Positions 24,745-32,021 of a DNA stretch of 64,000 nt are shown one piece after another. The translations under genes and the position numbers were made by a program. Source of the DNA: UBA11164 sp034376725 (GTDB lineage: Bacteria; Pseudomonadota; Gammaproteobacteria; Xanthomonadales; Xanthomonadaceae); contig JAXMJH010000086.1 in assembly GCA_034376725.1 (NCBI GenBank), forward strand, positions 1 to 64,000, in the 5' to 3' direction. The notes under the pieces were generated by a model, which was not told the origin of the DNA, did not search any database, and worked only from the letters and a program-made list of their open reading frames with translations. Position 1 is the stretch's first letter; every line of letters begins with the position of its first letter.

Positions 24745-25797
24745 ATGACACCCGCTTTCGAACCGCTCGATCCCCGTGCCCGCCAGCTGCTGCGCACACT
24801 GATCTCCCAGTACGTGCGCGATGGACAGCCGGTCGGCTCGCGCTCGCTGGCCAAGGTGTCCGGGCTCGACGTCAGCCCGGCGACCATCCGCAACATCATG
24901 GCCGATCTGGAAGAGCTTGGACTGGTCGCGGCGCCGCACACCTCGGCGGGCCGGATCCCCACGGCGCAGGGCTACCGGGTTTTTGTCGACAGTCTGGTGC
25001 AGTTCAAGCCGCTTTCCGAGCGTGAACGGGCCCGGCTGCGCGCCGACATGTCGGCCGGGGCCGGCACCCAGGCGCTGCTCGGCTCGGTGTCCGAGACGCT
25101 TTCGGCGATGAGCCACTTCGTCGGCGTGGTCACTGTTCCTCGGCGCGAGCAGTTCGCGTTCCGGCACATCGACTTCGTCCCGCTGGACGGCAATCGCGTG
25201 CTGGTGATTCTGGTATTCAGCGACAACGAAGTGCAGAACCGCATCATTCAGACCCGCCGACCGTACAGCGTGGGCGAGCTGGAGCGCACCGCCAATTATC
25301 TCAACCAGCACTTTGCCGGACGCGCCCTGGCTGATATCCGGCGCGCTCTGCTGGCCGATCTCAGGGATGTGCGGCATGCCATGGAACAGGCGATGAGCGC
25401 GACCGTTGAGCTGGCCGAACAGGCGCTGGATCCGGGGCGGGAGGACATGCTGGTGGCCGGTCAGGCCCGGCTGATCGGCGTCCAGGACCTGTCGGACATG
25501 GATCGCCTGCGCGAGCTGTTCGATGCGTTTGCGCGCAAACAGGAAATCCTCCAGCTGCTCGAGCGCACCATCCAGGCCCAGGGCGTGCGGGTGTTCATTG
25601 GCGAGGAGACCGGTCTGGCGCCGCTCGGCGACTGCACCGTGGTCACTGCGCCATACCGCGGGGGAGACGGCCAACGGCTGGGCGTGGTGGGGGTGATCGG
25701 GCCGACCCGGATGCATTACGAGCGGGTCATTCCGATCGTCCAGGCGACGGCCGATGCGCTGGGCGCCGCCTTGAATCCGGACGCTTCGACCCAATAA
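24745..25797 (+). CDS. hrcA: heat-inducible transcription repressor HrcA
   Basis: 350 residues. N-terminal winged helix (about 10-75: LISQYVRDGQPVGSRSLAK, VSPATIRNIMADLEELGLV), then the HrcA core containing HTSAGRIPTAQGYRVFVDSL, VTVPRREQFAFRHIDFVPLDG, and the C-terminal TVVTAPYRGGDGQRLGVVGVIGPTRMHYERVIPIV. HrcA represses chaperone genes by binding CIRCE. I did not find a TTAGCACTC-N9-GAGTGCTAA element in the spacers of this cluster, so its targets may lie elsewhere or the operator may be diverged. First gene of hrcA-grpE-dnaK-dnaJ. Confidence 0.97.
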   Translation: MTPAFEPLDPRARQLLRTLISQYVRDGQPVGSRSLAKVSGLDVSPATIRNIMADLEELGLVAAPHTSAGRIPTAQGYRVFVDSLVQFKPLSERERARLRADMSAGAGTQALLGSVSETLSAMSHFVGVVTVPRREQFAFRHIDFVPLDGNRVLVILVFSDNEVQNRIIQTRRPYSVGELERTANYLNQHFAGRALADIRRALLADLRDVRHAMEQAMSATVELAEQALDPGREDMLVAGQARLIGVQDLSDMDRLRELFDAFARKQEILQLLERTIQAQGVRVFIGEETGLAPLGDCTVVTAPYRGGDGQRLGVVGVIGPTRMHYERVIPIVQATADALGAALNPDASTQ

Positions 25798-25887
25798 GTG
25801 CCCCAGGGGACCGTCGGGTCCAGCATTTCGCCGGCATCGCGGCGCTTCCGCCCGTGCCGATCATCTTCAATTCAACAGGACGTCATC

Positions 25888-26424
25888 ATGCATTCAAACG
25901 AAGCCCGCGGGCCAGAATCGGGCGACCCATCGGATGTGTCGGGCGACGGCGAGTCGACCGTGGAGCAGCTTGCTGCTGAGCTGGCCGCCGCGCGCGATGC
26001 GCTGGACGCACTGCGCGAGTCGGGGCTGCGCGAACACGCGGATTTGGAGAACCAGCGCAAACGCATGGCGCGCGAGGTGGAGCAGGCCCGACGGTTCGCC
26101 AATGAGCGGGTGCTTTCGGACCTGCTGCCGGTGTTCGACAGCCTGGAGGCCGGCCTGGCGGTGGAAACCGCCGATCCAGCCAAACTCCGCGAGGGCATGG
26201 AGCTCACGCTCAAGCAGTTGGGCAAGGTGGCGGCCGATCACGGCCTCGAACCCGTCGACCCGGCCGGAGCGAGCTTCGACCCGGATCAACATCAAGCGAT
26301 CAGCACCGTCGCCAGCGAGGCGCATCCGGACGGCACCGTCGTGCAGGTATTCCAGAAAGGCTACCGGCTCAACCAGCGTCTGGTCCGCCCGGCTCTGGTA
26401 GTGGTGTCCAGGACGCCCGACTGA
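25888..26424 (+). CDS. grpE: nucleotide exchange factor GrpE
   Basis: 178 residues from ATG 25888, preceded by ACAGGA. Acidic N-terminal tail, long alpha-helical coiled coil (about 25-80, LAAELAAARDALDAL...ADLENQRKRMAREVEQA), dimerisation bundle with VLSDLLPVFDSLEAGL, and the C-terminal beta-wing with DPDQHQAIS and GTVVQVFQKGYRLNQRLVRPALV. It catalyses ADP release from DnaK. The 90-nt hrcA-grpE spacer contains a small GGACC/GGTCC stem near 25810. Confidence 0.97.
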   Translation: MHSNEARGPESGDPSDVSGDGESTVEQLAAELAAARDALDALRESGLREHADLENQRKRMAREVEQARRFANERVLSDLLPVFDSLEAGLAVETADPAKLREGMELTLKQLGKVAADHGLEPVDPAGASFDPDQHQAISTVASEAHPDGTVVQVFQKGYRLNQRLVRPALVVVSRTPD

Positions 26425-26438
26425 AAATCCGCTTTGCC

Positions 26439-26466
26439 CTTGAACTCGCGCCTGCTGCCCTCAAAT
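26439..26466 (+). promoter_or_regulatory. candidate sigma-32 heat-shock promoter before dnaK
   Basis: CTTGAA at 26439-26444, 13 nt, then CCCTCAAAT at 26458-26466. The -35 fits the sigma-32 consensus (CTTGAAA); the -10 fits only partly (CCCCATNT). It lies about 50 nt before the dnaK ATG, whose ribosome site is GGGAG. Separate heat-shock expression of dnaK is plausible. Confidence 0.35.
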
Positions 26467-26518
26467 AGGCTCCAGAGGCGGCGCGGCCGCAGCACAGACA
26501 GAAAACTGGGAGACAACC

Positions 26519-28447
26519 ATGGCCAAAATTATCGGCATCGACCTGGGTACCACCAATTCCTGCGTTGCCATCATGGAAGGTGGCAAGGCGAAGGTGATCG
26601 AGAACTCCGAAGGCGATCGCACCACGCCGTCCACCGTCGCTTTCACCAAGGACGGCGAAGTGCTGGTCGGCGCGTCCGCCAAGCGTCAGGCGGTGACCAA
26701 CTCGAAGAACACCTTCTACGCGGTCAAGCGGCTGATCGGCCGCAAGTTCAGCGACGCCGAGGTCAAGAAGGACATCGATCTGGTGTCCTACGGAATCATC
26801 GCGCACGAAAACGGCGACGCCTGGGTGCAGACCAGCGACGGCAAGAAGATGGCCGCGCAGGAGATTTCCGCGCGTGTGCTGGAAAAGATGAAGAAGACCG
26901 CCGAGGATTATCTGGGCGAGAAAGTCACCGAGGCGGTGATCACCGTTCCGGCCTATTTCAACGACAGCCAGCGCCAGGCGACCAAGGACGCCGGCCGGAT
27001 CGCAGGGCTTGAAGTCAAGCGCATCATCAACGAGCCGACCGCCGCCGCACTGGCCTACGGCCTGGACAAGAAGGGCGGTGATCGCAAGATTGCGGTCTAC
27101 GATCTGGGCGGCGGCACGTTCGACGTTTCGATCATCGAAATCGCCGAAGTGGATGGCGAGAAGCAGTTCGAAGTGCTGGCCACCAACGGCGACACCTTCC
27201 TGGGCGGCGAGGATTTCGACAATCGGGTCATCGACTATCTGGTCGAGGAATTCCGCAAGGATCAGGGTATCGACCTGCGCCAGGATCATCTGGCCCTGCA
27301 GCGCCTGAAGGATGCCGCCGAGCGTGCCAAGATCGAGCTGTCCAGCTCCCAGCAGACCGAAGTCAACCTGCCTTACGTGACCGCCGATGCCAGCGGCCCG
27401 AAGCATCTGAACATCAAGCTGACCCGGGCCAAGCTGGAGTCGCTGGTCGACGATCTGGTCAAGCGCACCATCGAGCCGTGCCGTGTGGCGCTCAACGATG
27501 CCGGCGTGCGCGCTTCCGATATCGCCGAAGTGATTCTGGTCGGTGGCCAGACCCGCATGCCCAAAGTGCAGGCAGCAGTGACCGAATTCTTCGGCAAGGA
27601 GCCGCGCAAGGACGTCAACCCCGATGAAGCGGTGGCCATCGGCGCCGCAGTGCAGGGAGGTGTGCTGGCCGGGGACGTCAAGGACGTGCTGCTGCTCGAC
27701 GTGACCCCGCTCAGCCTGGGGATCGAGACCATGGGCGGCGTGTTCACCAAACTGATCGAAAAGAACACCACGGTGCCGACCAAGGCCAGCCAGACCTTCT
27801 CGACCGCCGAGGACAATCAGACGGCAGTCACCGTGCATGTTCTGCAGGGCGAGCGCGAGCAGGCGCGGTTCAACAAGTCGCTGGCCAAGTTCGACCTGAC
27901 CGGCATCGATGCCGCGCCGCGCGGGATGCCGCAAGTTGAAGTCACCTTCGATATCGATGCCAACGGCATTTTGCACGTCAGCGCCAAGGACAAGAAGACC
28001 GGCAAGGAACAGAAGGTCGAGATCAAGGCCGGCTCGGGCCTGAGCGAGGAGGAAATCCAGCGCATGGTCGCCGATGCCGAAGCGCACCGAGAGGAAGACA
28101 AGAAGTTCCACGAGCTGGTGTTCGCCCGCAATCAGGCCGATGCGCTGATTCACAACACCCGCGCGGCGATCAAGGACCACGGCGACAAAGTGTCCAGCGA
28201 GGTGATGGGTCAGGTGGAGTCGGCGCTGGGCGAGCTGGAAACCGCGATGAAGGGCGACGACAAGGACGCCATCGAGACCAAGTCGAAGGCGCTTCAGCTG
28301 GCGGCTCAGTCGCTGTTCGCCGCTTCCGAGGCCGCCGCCCAGGACGCATCGGGCGACGGCGAGGCGCCGCAGTCCGGCCCGCAGGCCAGCGCCACGGAAG
28401 ACGTGGTCGACGCGGAGTTCACCGAGGTCAAGGACGACAAGAACTGA
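26519..28447 (+). CDS. dnaK: molecular chaperone DnaK (Hsp70)
   Basis: 642 residues. The ATPase domain starts MAKIIGIDLGTTNSCVA, with the phosphate loop GIDLGTTNS at about 6-14, VPAYFNDSQRQATKDAG, AVYDLGGGTFDVSIIE and ILVGGQTRMPKVQ. The substrate-binding domain includes LLLDVTPLSLGIETMGGVFTKLI and DIDANGILHVSAKDKKTGKEQ; a helical lid ends DVVDAEFTEVKDDKN. It folds and protects proteins with DnaJ and GrpE. The gene is followed by a 157-nt spacer carrying inverted heptamer repeats before dnaJ. Confidence 0.99.
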   Translation: MAKIIGIDLGTTNSCVAIMEGGKAKVIENSEGDRTTPSTVAFTKDGEVLVGASAKRQAVTNSKNTFYAVKRLIGRKFSDAEVKKDIDLVSYGIIAHENGDAWVQTSDGKKMAAQEISARVLEKMKKTAEDYLGEKVTEAVITVPAYFNDSQRQATKDAGRIAGLEVKRIINEPTAAALAYGLDKKGGDRKIAVYDLGGGTFDVSIIEIAEVDGEKQFEVLATNGDTFLGGEDFDNRVIDYLVEEFRKDQGIDLRQDHLALQRLKDAAERAKIELSSSQQTEVNLPYVTADASGPKHLNIKLTRAKLESLVDDLVKRTIEPCRVALNDAGVRASDIAEVILVGGQTRMPKVQAAVTEFFGKEPRKDVNPDEAVAIGAAVQGGVLAGDVKDVLLLDVTPLSLGIETMGGVFTKLIEKNTTVPTKASQTFSTAEDNQTAVTVHVLQGEREQARFNKSLAKFDLTGIDAAPRGMPQVEVTFDIDANGILHVSAKDKKTGKEQKVEIKAGSGLSEEEIQRMVADAEAHREEDKKFHELVFARNQADALIHNTRAAIKDHGDKVSSEVMGQVESALGELETAMKGDDKDAIETKSKALQLAAQSLFAASEAAAQDASGDGEAPQSGPQASATEDVVDAEFTEVKDDKN

Positions 28448-28464
28448 AACCGGGAATGGGCAAA

Positions 28465-28600
28465 GGGGAATCGGGAATCGATAACAACGGTTCCTGGTTT
28501 CTCGTTGCCGCGTCCCGAGCGATCGCGGTGGCCGGAGATGGTTGGAATGCAGCGAAGGCCGACGCTTTGACGATTCCCGATTCCCGATTCCCGGTTCCCG
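28465..28600. repeat. inverted GGGAATC heptamer repeats in the dnaK-dnaJ spacer
   Basis: GGGAATCGGGAATCG at 28466-28480 is the exact inverse complement of CGATTCCCGATTCCC at 28571-28585, with more GGTTCCCG-type units up to 28600. The arms could form a 15-bp stem closing a loop of about 90 nt. The right arm ends 5 nt before the dnaJ ATG and replaces the ribosome-binding region. The unit is the same as in the array at 14481. Confidence 0.85.
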
Positions 28601-28604
28601 GCAA

Positions 28605-29732
28605 ATGAAACGCGACTACTACGAAGTGCTGGGAGTATCCCGGACAGCCAGCGAGGCCGAGCTCAAGACGGCTTACCGGCGCCTCGCCATGAAGCATCAT
28701 CCGGATCGCAATCCGAATGATGCGAGTGCCGAGGAGGCGTTCAAGGAGGCCAAGGAGGCTTACGAGGTGCTGTCCGACGCTTCCAAGCGGCGGATGTACG
28801 ATCAGCATGGCCACGCCGCGTTCCAGTCCGGCATGGGCGGCGGCGGCGGGCAGGGCGGGTTTTCCGATGTCGGCGACATTTTCGGCGACATTTTCGGCGA
28901 TATTTTTGGTGGTGGCGGTGGTCGCGCGCGTGGCCCCCGCAAGGGCGCCGATCTGCGCTATGTCATCGAGCTGGACCTCGAAGAGGCGGTGTTCGGCGCA
29001 GTGAAGCGGATCCGCGTCCCCACTCTGGTCGGCTGCAAGTCGTGTGGCGGCAGCGGTTCGGAAGACGGCAAGGTGGAGACCTGCGGCACCTGCCGGGGCC
29101 AGGGCCGGGTGCGCATTCAGCAGGGCATCTTCTCCATCCAGCAGTCGTGCCCGCACTGCGGTGGCAGCGGCAAGCGGATCAGCAACCCGTGCAGCAGCTG
29201 TCGCGGACACGGTCGAACCGAGCAGGAGAAGGAGCTCGATGTCAATATCCCGGCTGGCGTCGACACCGGCGACCGGGTCAGGCTGGCCGGCGAGGGCGAG
29301 GCTGGGCCATCAGGTGCGCCGGCGGGAGATCTGTATGTCGAGATCCAGACCCGCGAGCACGCCATCTTCAAGCGCGACCACGATGATCTGTATTGCGAAG
29401 TGCCGGTCAGGCTGTCGCAGGTGGCGCTGGGCGCCAGCATCCCGGTGCCGACGCTGAACGGCGAGGTGGAAATCAAGGTGCCGCCGGAAACCCAGACCGG
29501 CAAGCTGTTCCGCCTGCGCGGCAAGGGTGTCAAATCGGTGCGCAGCCGTGCGCCGGGCGATCTGCTTTGCCGTGTGGTCGTGGAAACGCCGGTCAACCTG
29601 ACCAGCGAACAGCGCCGCATCCTTGCCGAGTTCGAAGAGACGTTCGAAGGCGAGGATGGGCAGCGGCATTCGCCGCGAACCAGTTCCTTCCTCGATGGCG
29701 TCAAGGCGTTCTGGGATCGGGTGACTTCGTAG
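28605..29732 (+). CDS. dnaJ: co-chaperone DnaJ (Hsp40)
   Basis: 375 residues. J domain at 1-70 with the HPD motif (KHHPDRNPND). The Gly/Phe linker contains the near-exact triplicate FGDIFGDIFGDIFGGGGG. The zinc domain has four CxxCxGxG repeats (CKSCGGSG, CGTCRGQG, CPHCGGSG, CSSCRGHG), followed by the substrate and dimerisation domains (PAGVDTGDRVRLAGEGEAG). It stimulates DnaK ATPase. The ATG at 28605 begins MKRDYYEVLGV as in the family, but no Shine-Dalgarno sequence is visible because the repeat abuts the start. Confidence 0.98.
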   Translation: MKRDYYEVLGVSRTASEAELKTAYRRLAMKHHPDRNPNDASAEEAFKEAKEAYEVLSDASKRRMYDQHGHAAFQSGMGGGGGQGGFSDVGDIFGDIFGDIFGGGGGRARGPRKGADLRYVIELDLEEAVFGAVKRIRVPTLVGCKSCGGSGSEDGKVETCGTCRGQGRVRIQQGIFSIQQSCPHCGGSGKRISNPCSSCRGHGRTEQEKELDVNIPAGVDTGDRVRLAGEGEAGPSGAPAGDLYVEIQTREHAIFKRDHDDLYCEVPVRLSQVALGASIPVPTLNGEVEIKVPPETQTGKLFRLRGKGVKSVRSRAPGDLLCRVVVETPVNLTSEQRRILAEFEETFEGEDGQRHSPRTSSFLDGVKAFWDRVTS

Positions 29733-30093
29733 CGAAGTTGTCGGTTCGGGAGCGGTCACGCTGATTGGTGACGCGATCGGCGGTCTCTAAGAGCATCTGC
29801 AACGCCCCGCGATGCCGGCGCAATTACTCGGCGGCCTGGGTCGTTCTGGGCAGCCAGTCGGGCCGGGCCGCGCCGTTTTCAGGCGCTGCCTTGTCTTGTG
29901 GACGCCTTGCGGACGTGATTGCATTCAAGGGCGATTTGCTGGCATAATTTCCGGTTCCGGCATGCCGGAGGCTGTGGCGCTCCGGCGCGGCGGTCAGGAC
30001 AATCGGGCCTTCGGGCCTACACCGGTTCGGGCAAGGAAGGAAAGCACGGTCAGCCGTCGCCCAGCCAGTCAGTTGTTGAACCAGGGACGCATC
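29733..30093. other. 361-nt spacer between dnaJ and rpmI
   Basis: No gene was recognised; in particular no infC coding sequence is present. A GTCAC/GTGAC stem lies near 29755-29772, just after dnaJ. The promoter at 29919-29948 implies a leader of about 140 nt for rpmI, long enough for the L20-binding type of autoregulatory structure known from other bacteria, but I could not identify that fold by eye. Confidence 0.5.
29919..29948 (+). promoter_or_regulatory. candidate sigma-70 promoter for rpmI-rplT
   Basis: TTGCAT at 29919-29924, an 18-nt spacer, CATAAT at 29943-29948 (5 of 6), preceded by TGG. Transcription would start near 29955. Confidence 0.5.
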
Positions 30094-30297
30094 ATGGCCA
30101 AGATCAAGATCAAGACCAACCGGGGCGCGGCCAAGCGCTTCCGGAAGACGGCGTCCGGCAAATACAAGGCCGGGCATGCCAATCGCAGCCACATCCTCAC
30201 GAAGAAATCGACCAAGCGCAAGCGCAACCTCCGGCAGACGAATCACGTCCGTGCCGAGGACGCAGGCCGTCTTGATCGCATGCTTCCGTATCTTTGA
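30094..30297 (+). CDS. rpmI: 50S ribosomal protein L35
   Basis: 67 residues, the family size. Starts MAKIKIKTNRGAAKRFRKT, with the conserved KAGHANRSHILTKKSTKRKRNLR core. Strongly basic, as expected for an rRNA-binding protein of the large subunit. The ATG at 30094 follows AGGGA. rplT follows 13 nt later. Usually preceded by infC; here it is preceded by a long spacer and dnaJ. Confidence 0.98.
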   Translation: MAKIKIKTNRGAAKRFRKTASGKYKAGHANRSHILTKKSTKRKRNLRQTNHVRAEDAGRLDRMLPYL

Positions 30298-30310
30298 GGA
30301 GGGCTGAAAA

Positions 30311-30670
30311 ATGGCACGAGTCAAACGTGGTGTAACGGCGCGCAAGCGCCACAAGAAAATTCTCAAGCTGGCCAAGGGCTACTACAACGCCCGTCGCAAG
30401 GTGTTCCGCGTTGCCAAGCAGGCGGTCATCAAGGCGCAGCAGTACGCCTACATTGGCCGCAAGCAGAAAAAGCGCAATTTCCGCGCCCTGTGGATCGTCC
30501 GCATCAACGCCGCTGCCCGCATGTACGGCATGAGCTACAGCCGCTTCATGAACGGGCTGAAGAAGGCCGACGTGCAGCTCGATCGCAAGGCTCTGGCGGA
30601 TATCGCCGTGCATGACATCGCCGCATTTGGGCAGATTGCCGAACAGGCCAAGCGCGCACTGGCGGCCTGA
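30311..30670 (+). CDS. rplT: 50S ribosomal protein L20
   Basis: 119 residues. Starts MARVKRGVTARKRHKKILKLAKGYYNARRKVFR, the basic N-terminal tail that enters 23S rRNA, then the globular domain with RFMNGLKKADVQLDRKALADIAV. L20 is needed early in large-subunit assembly and in many bacteria represses its own operon by binding the leader. Followed by a hairpin region before pheS. Confidence 0.99.
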   Translation: MARVKRGVTARKRHKKILKLAKGYYNARRKVFRVAKQAVIKAQQYAYIGRKQKKRNFRALWIVRINAAARMYGMSYSRFMNGLKKADVQLDRKALADIAVHDIAAFGQIAEQAKRALAA

Positions 30671-30730
30671 AGCCTGACCTCGCCGATGCCGGTCGGCTGG
30701 TTGGGCCGGCACACCCGATGGGTGAAGCAC

Positions 30731-30783
30731 AGCGGGTTCGCCCGTTGAAGAAAGGGGGAGGGCGCAAGTCCTTCCCCTTTTTT
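30731..30783 (+). terminator. UUCG hairpin plus U-tract hairpin between rplT and pheS (terminator or attenuator)
   Basis: AGCGGG-TTCG-CCCGTT (30731-30746) is a compact stem with a UUCG tetraloop. It is followed by AAAGGGGGAGG (30751-30761) pairing with CCTTCCCCTTT (30770-30780, one G-T pair) and a run of T residues to 30783. The second is a classical intrinsic terminator 100 nt before pheS. In E. coli pheST is attenuated by a Phe-rich leader peptide; no such Phe run was found here. Confidence 0.65.
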
Positions 30784-30884
30784 CTGCCTTGTGCCCACCG
30801 TTCGGAATATCCCGTCCGCGATTGCGGCCGGCCGCCTCTGAAGGCTGTCGCGGGCTTCGAAACACCTTACCGGATTGCCAGTCG

Positions 30885-31880
30885 ATGACCGACCTGGAAA
30901 CACTCACCCAATCGGCCCTGGCCGATATATCCGCCGCCGATCGCCTGGAAGCACTGGAGACGTTGCGCGTCGCCCTGCTTGGTAAGACCGGCAGCATTAC
31001 TGGCCAGCTCAAGCAACTGGGTGCATTGCCGCCCGAGCAGCGCAAGTCGGCGGGCGAGGCGGTCAATCGCGCCAAGTCCCTGCTGAGCGAAGCGATTGCC
31101 GAGCGCCGCGCCGTGCTGGACGCCAGGGCGCTGGAAGCGCGACTCGCCGCGGAGCAAATCGACGTGACCCTGCCGGGCCGCTGCGCCTCGCTGGGCACAC
31201 TGCACCCGGTCACCCGAGCCGCCGAGCGAATTGCCGGCATCTTTGCCCGGATGGGCTATGAGCTGGAGGACGGCCCGGAAATCGAGGACGACTGGCACAA
31301 CTTCGAGGCGCTGAATTTCCCGCCGCATCATCCGGCGCGCGCCATGCACGACACCTTTTACTTTCCGGACGGGCGCCTGCTGCGCACTCACACGTCGCCG
31401 GTGCAGATCCGCTACATGTGTGAGCAGAAGCCGCCGTTCCGGATGATCACCATCGGCAAGGTGTATCGCAGCGATTCCGATCAGACCCATTCGCCGATGT
31501 TTCACCAGATGGAAGGCCTGCTGGTCGACGAGACCAGTACGTTCGCCGATCTCAAGGGCACGCTTAAGCAGTTCGTCGATGCGTTCTTCGAGCGCGATTT
31601 CGAAATGCGCTTTCGCCCGAGCTTCTTTCCGTTCACCGAGCCTTCGGCCGAGGTCGATATCCGCTGGGACCGCGAGGACGGCAGCGAGCGCTGGCTGGAG
31701 GTTCTGGGCTGCGGCATGGTGCATCCGAATGTGCTGAGAAATGTCGGCATCGACCCGGAGCGTTTCACCGGATTCGCCTTCGGGATCGGCATCGAGCGAT
31801 TCGCCATGCTGCGTTACGGGGTGGACGATCTGCGCGCATTTTTCGAGAATGACGTGCGCTTCCTGAGACAATTCGCGTGA
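30885..31880 (+). CDS. pheS: phenylalanyl-tRNA synthetase alpha subunit
   Basis: 331 residues from ATG 30885 (MTDLETLTQ). N-terminal coiled coil, then class II core: PLGTLHPVTR-like SLGTLHPVTRAAERIAGIFARMGYELEDGPEIEDDWHNF, motif 2 FRMITIGKVYRSDSDQTHSPMFHQMEG and motif 3 GFAFGIGIERFAMLRYG. Works as an alpha2-beta2 enzyme with PheT. A 141-nt spacer separates it from pheT, larger than usual. Confidence 0.98.
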   Translation: MTDLETLTQSALADISAADRLEALETLRVALLGKTGSITGQLKQLGALPPEQRKSAGEAVNRAKSLLSEAIAERRAVLDARALEARLAAEQIDVTLPGRCASLGTLHPVTRAAERIAGIFARMGYELEDGPEIEDDWHNFEALNFPPHHPARAMHDTFYFPDGRLLRTHTSPVQIRYMCEQKPPFRMITIGKVYRSDSDQTHSPMFHQMEGLLVDETSTFADLKGTLKQFVDAFFERDFEMRFRPSFFPFTEPSAEVDIRWDREDGSERWLEVLGCGMVHPNVLRNVGIDPERFTGFAFGIGIERFAMLRYGVDDLRAFFENDVRFLRQFA

Positions 31881-32021
31881 GGTCCGAAGCAGGCGGGGCC
31901 AGGGCGGCAGTCGTCACCGCCGTCCCAGGTGTTTCCTTTGCCTCGCACCTGTGCGTCGAAGCGAACTGCGGGACGCGCGAAGCGCACTGGCGCTTGCCCT
32001 GGATGAGATGGGAAAACACAC

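Noticed and set aside
25798..26518. CIRCE operator for HrcA
   Set aside because: No TTAGCACTC/GAGTGCTAA pair was found in the hrcA-grpE, grpE-dnaK or recN-hrcA spacers.
29824..30375. Minus-strand frame of 183 codons over rpmI
   Set aside because: Antisense to rpmI and rplT, with no recognisable motif; a shadow of the ribosomal genes.
30671..30884. T-box or Phe leader peptide before pheS
   Set aside because: No T-box motif and no run of Phe codons were found; only the two hairpins are supported.
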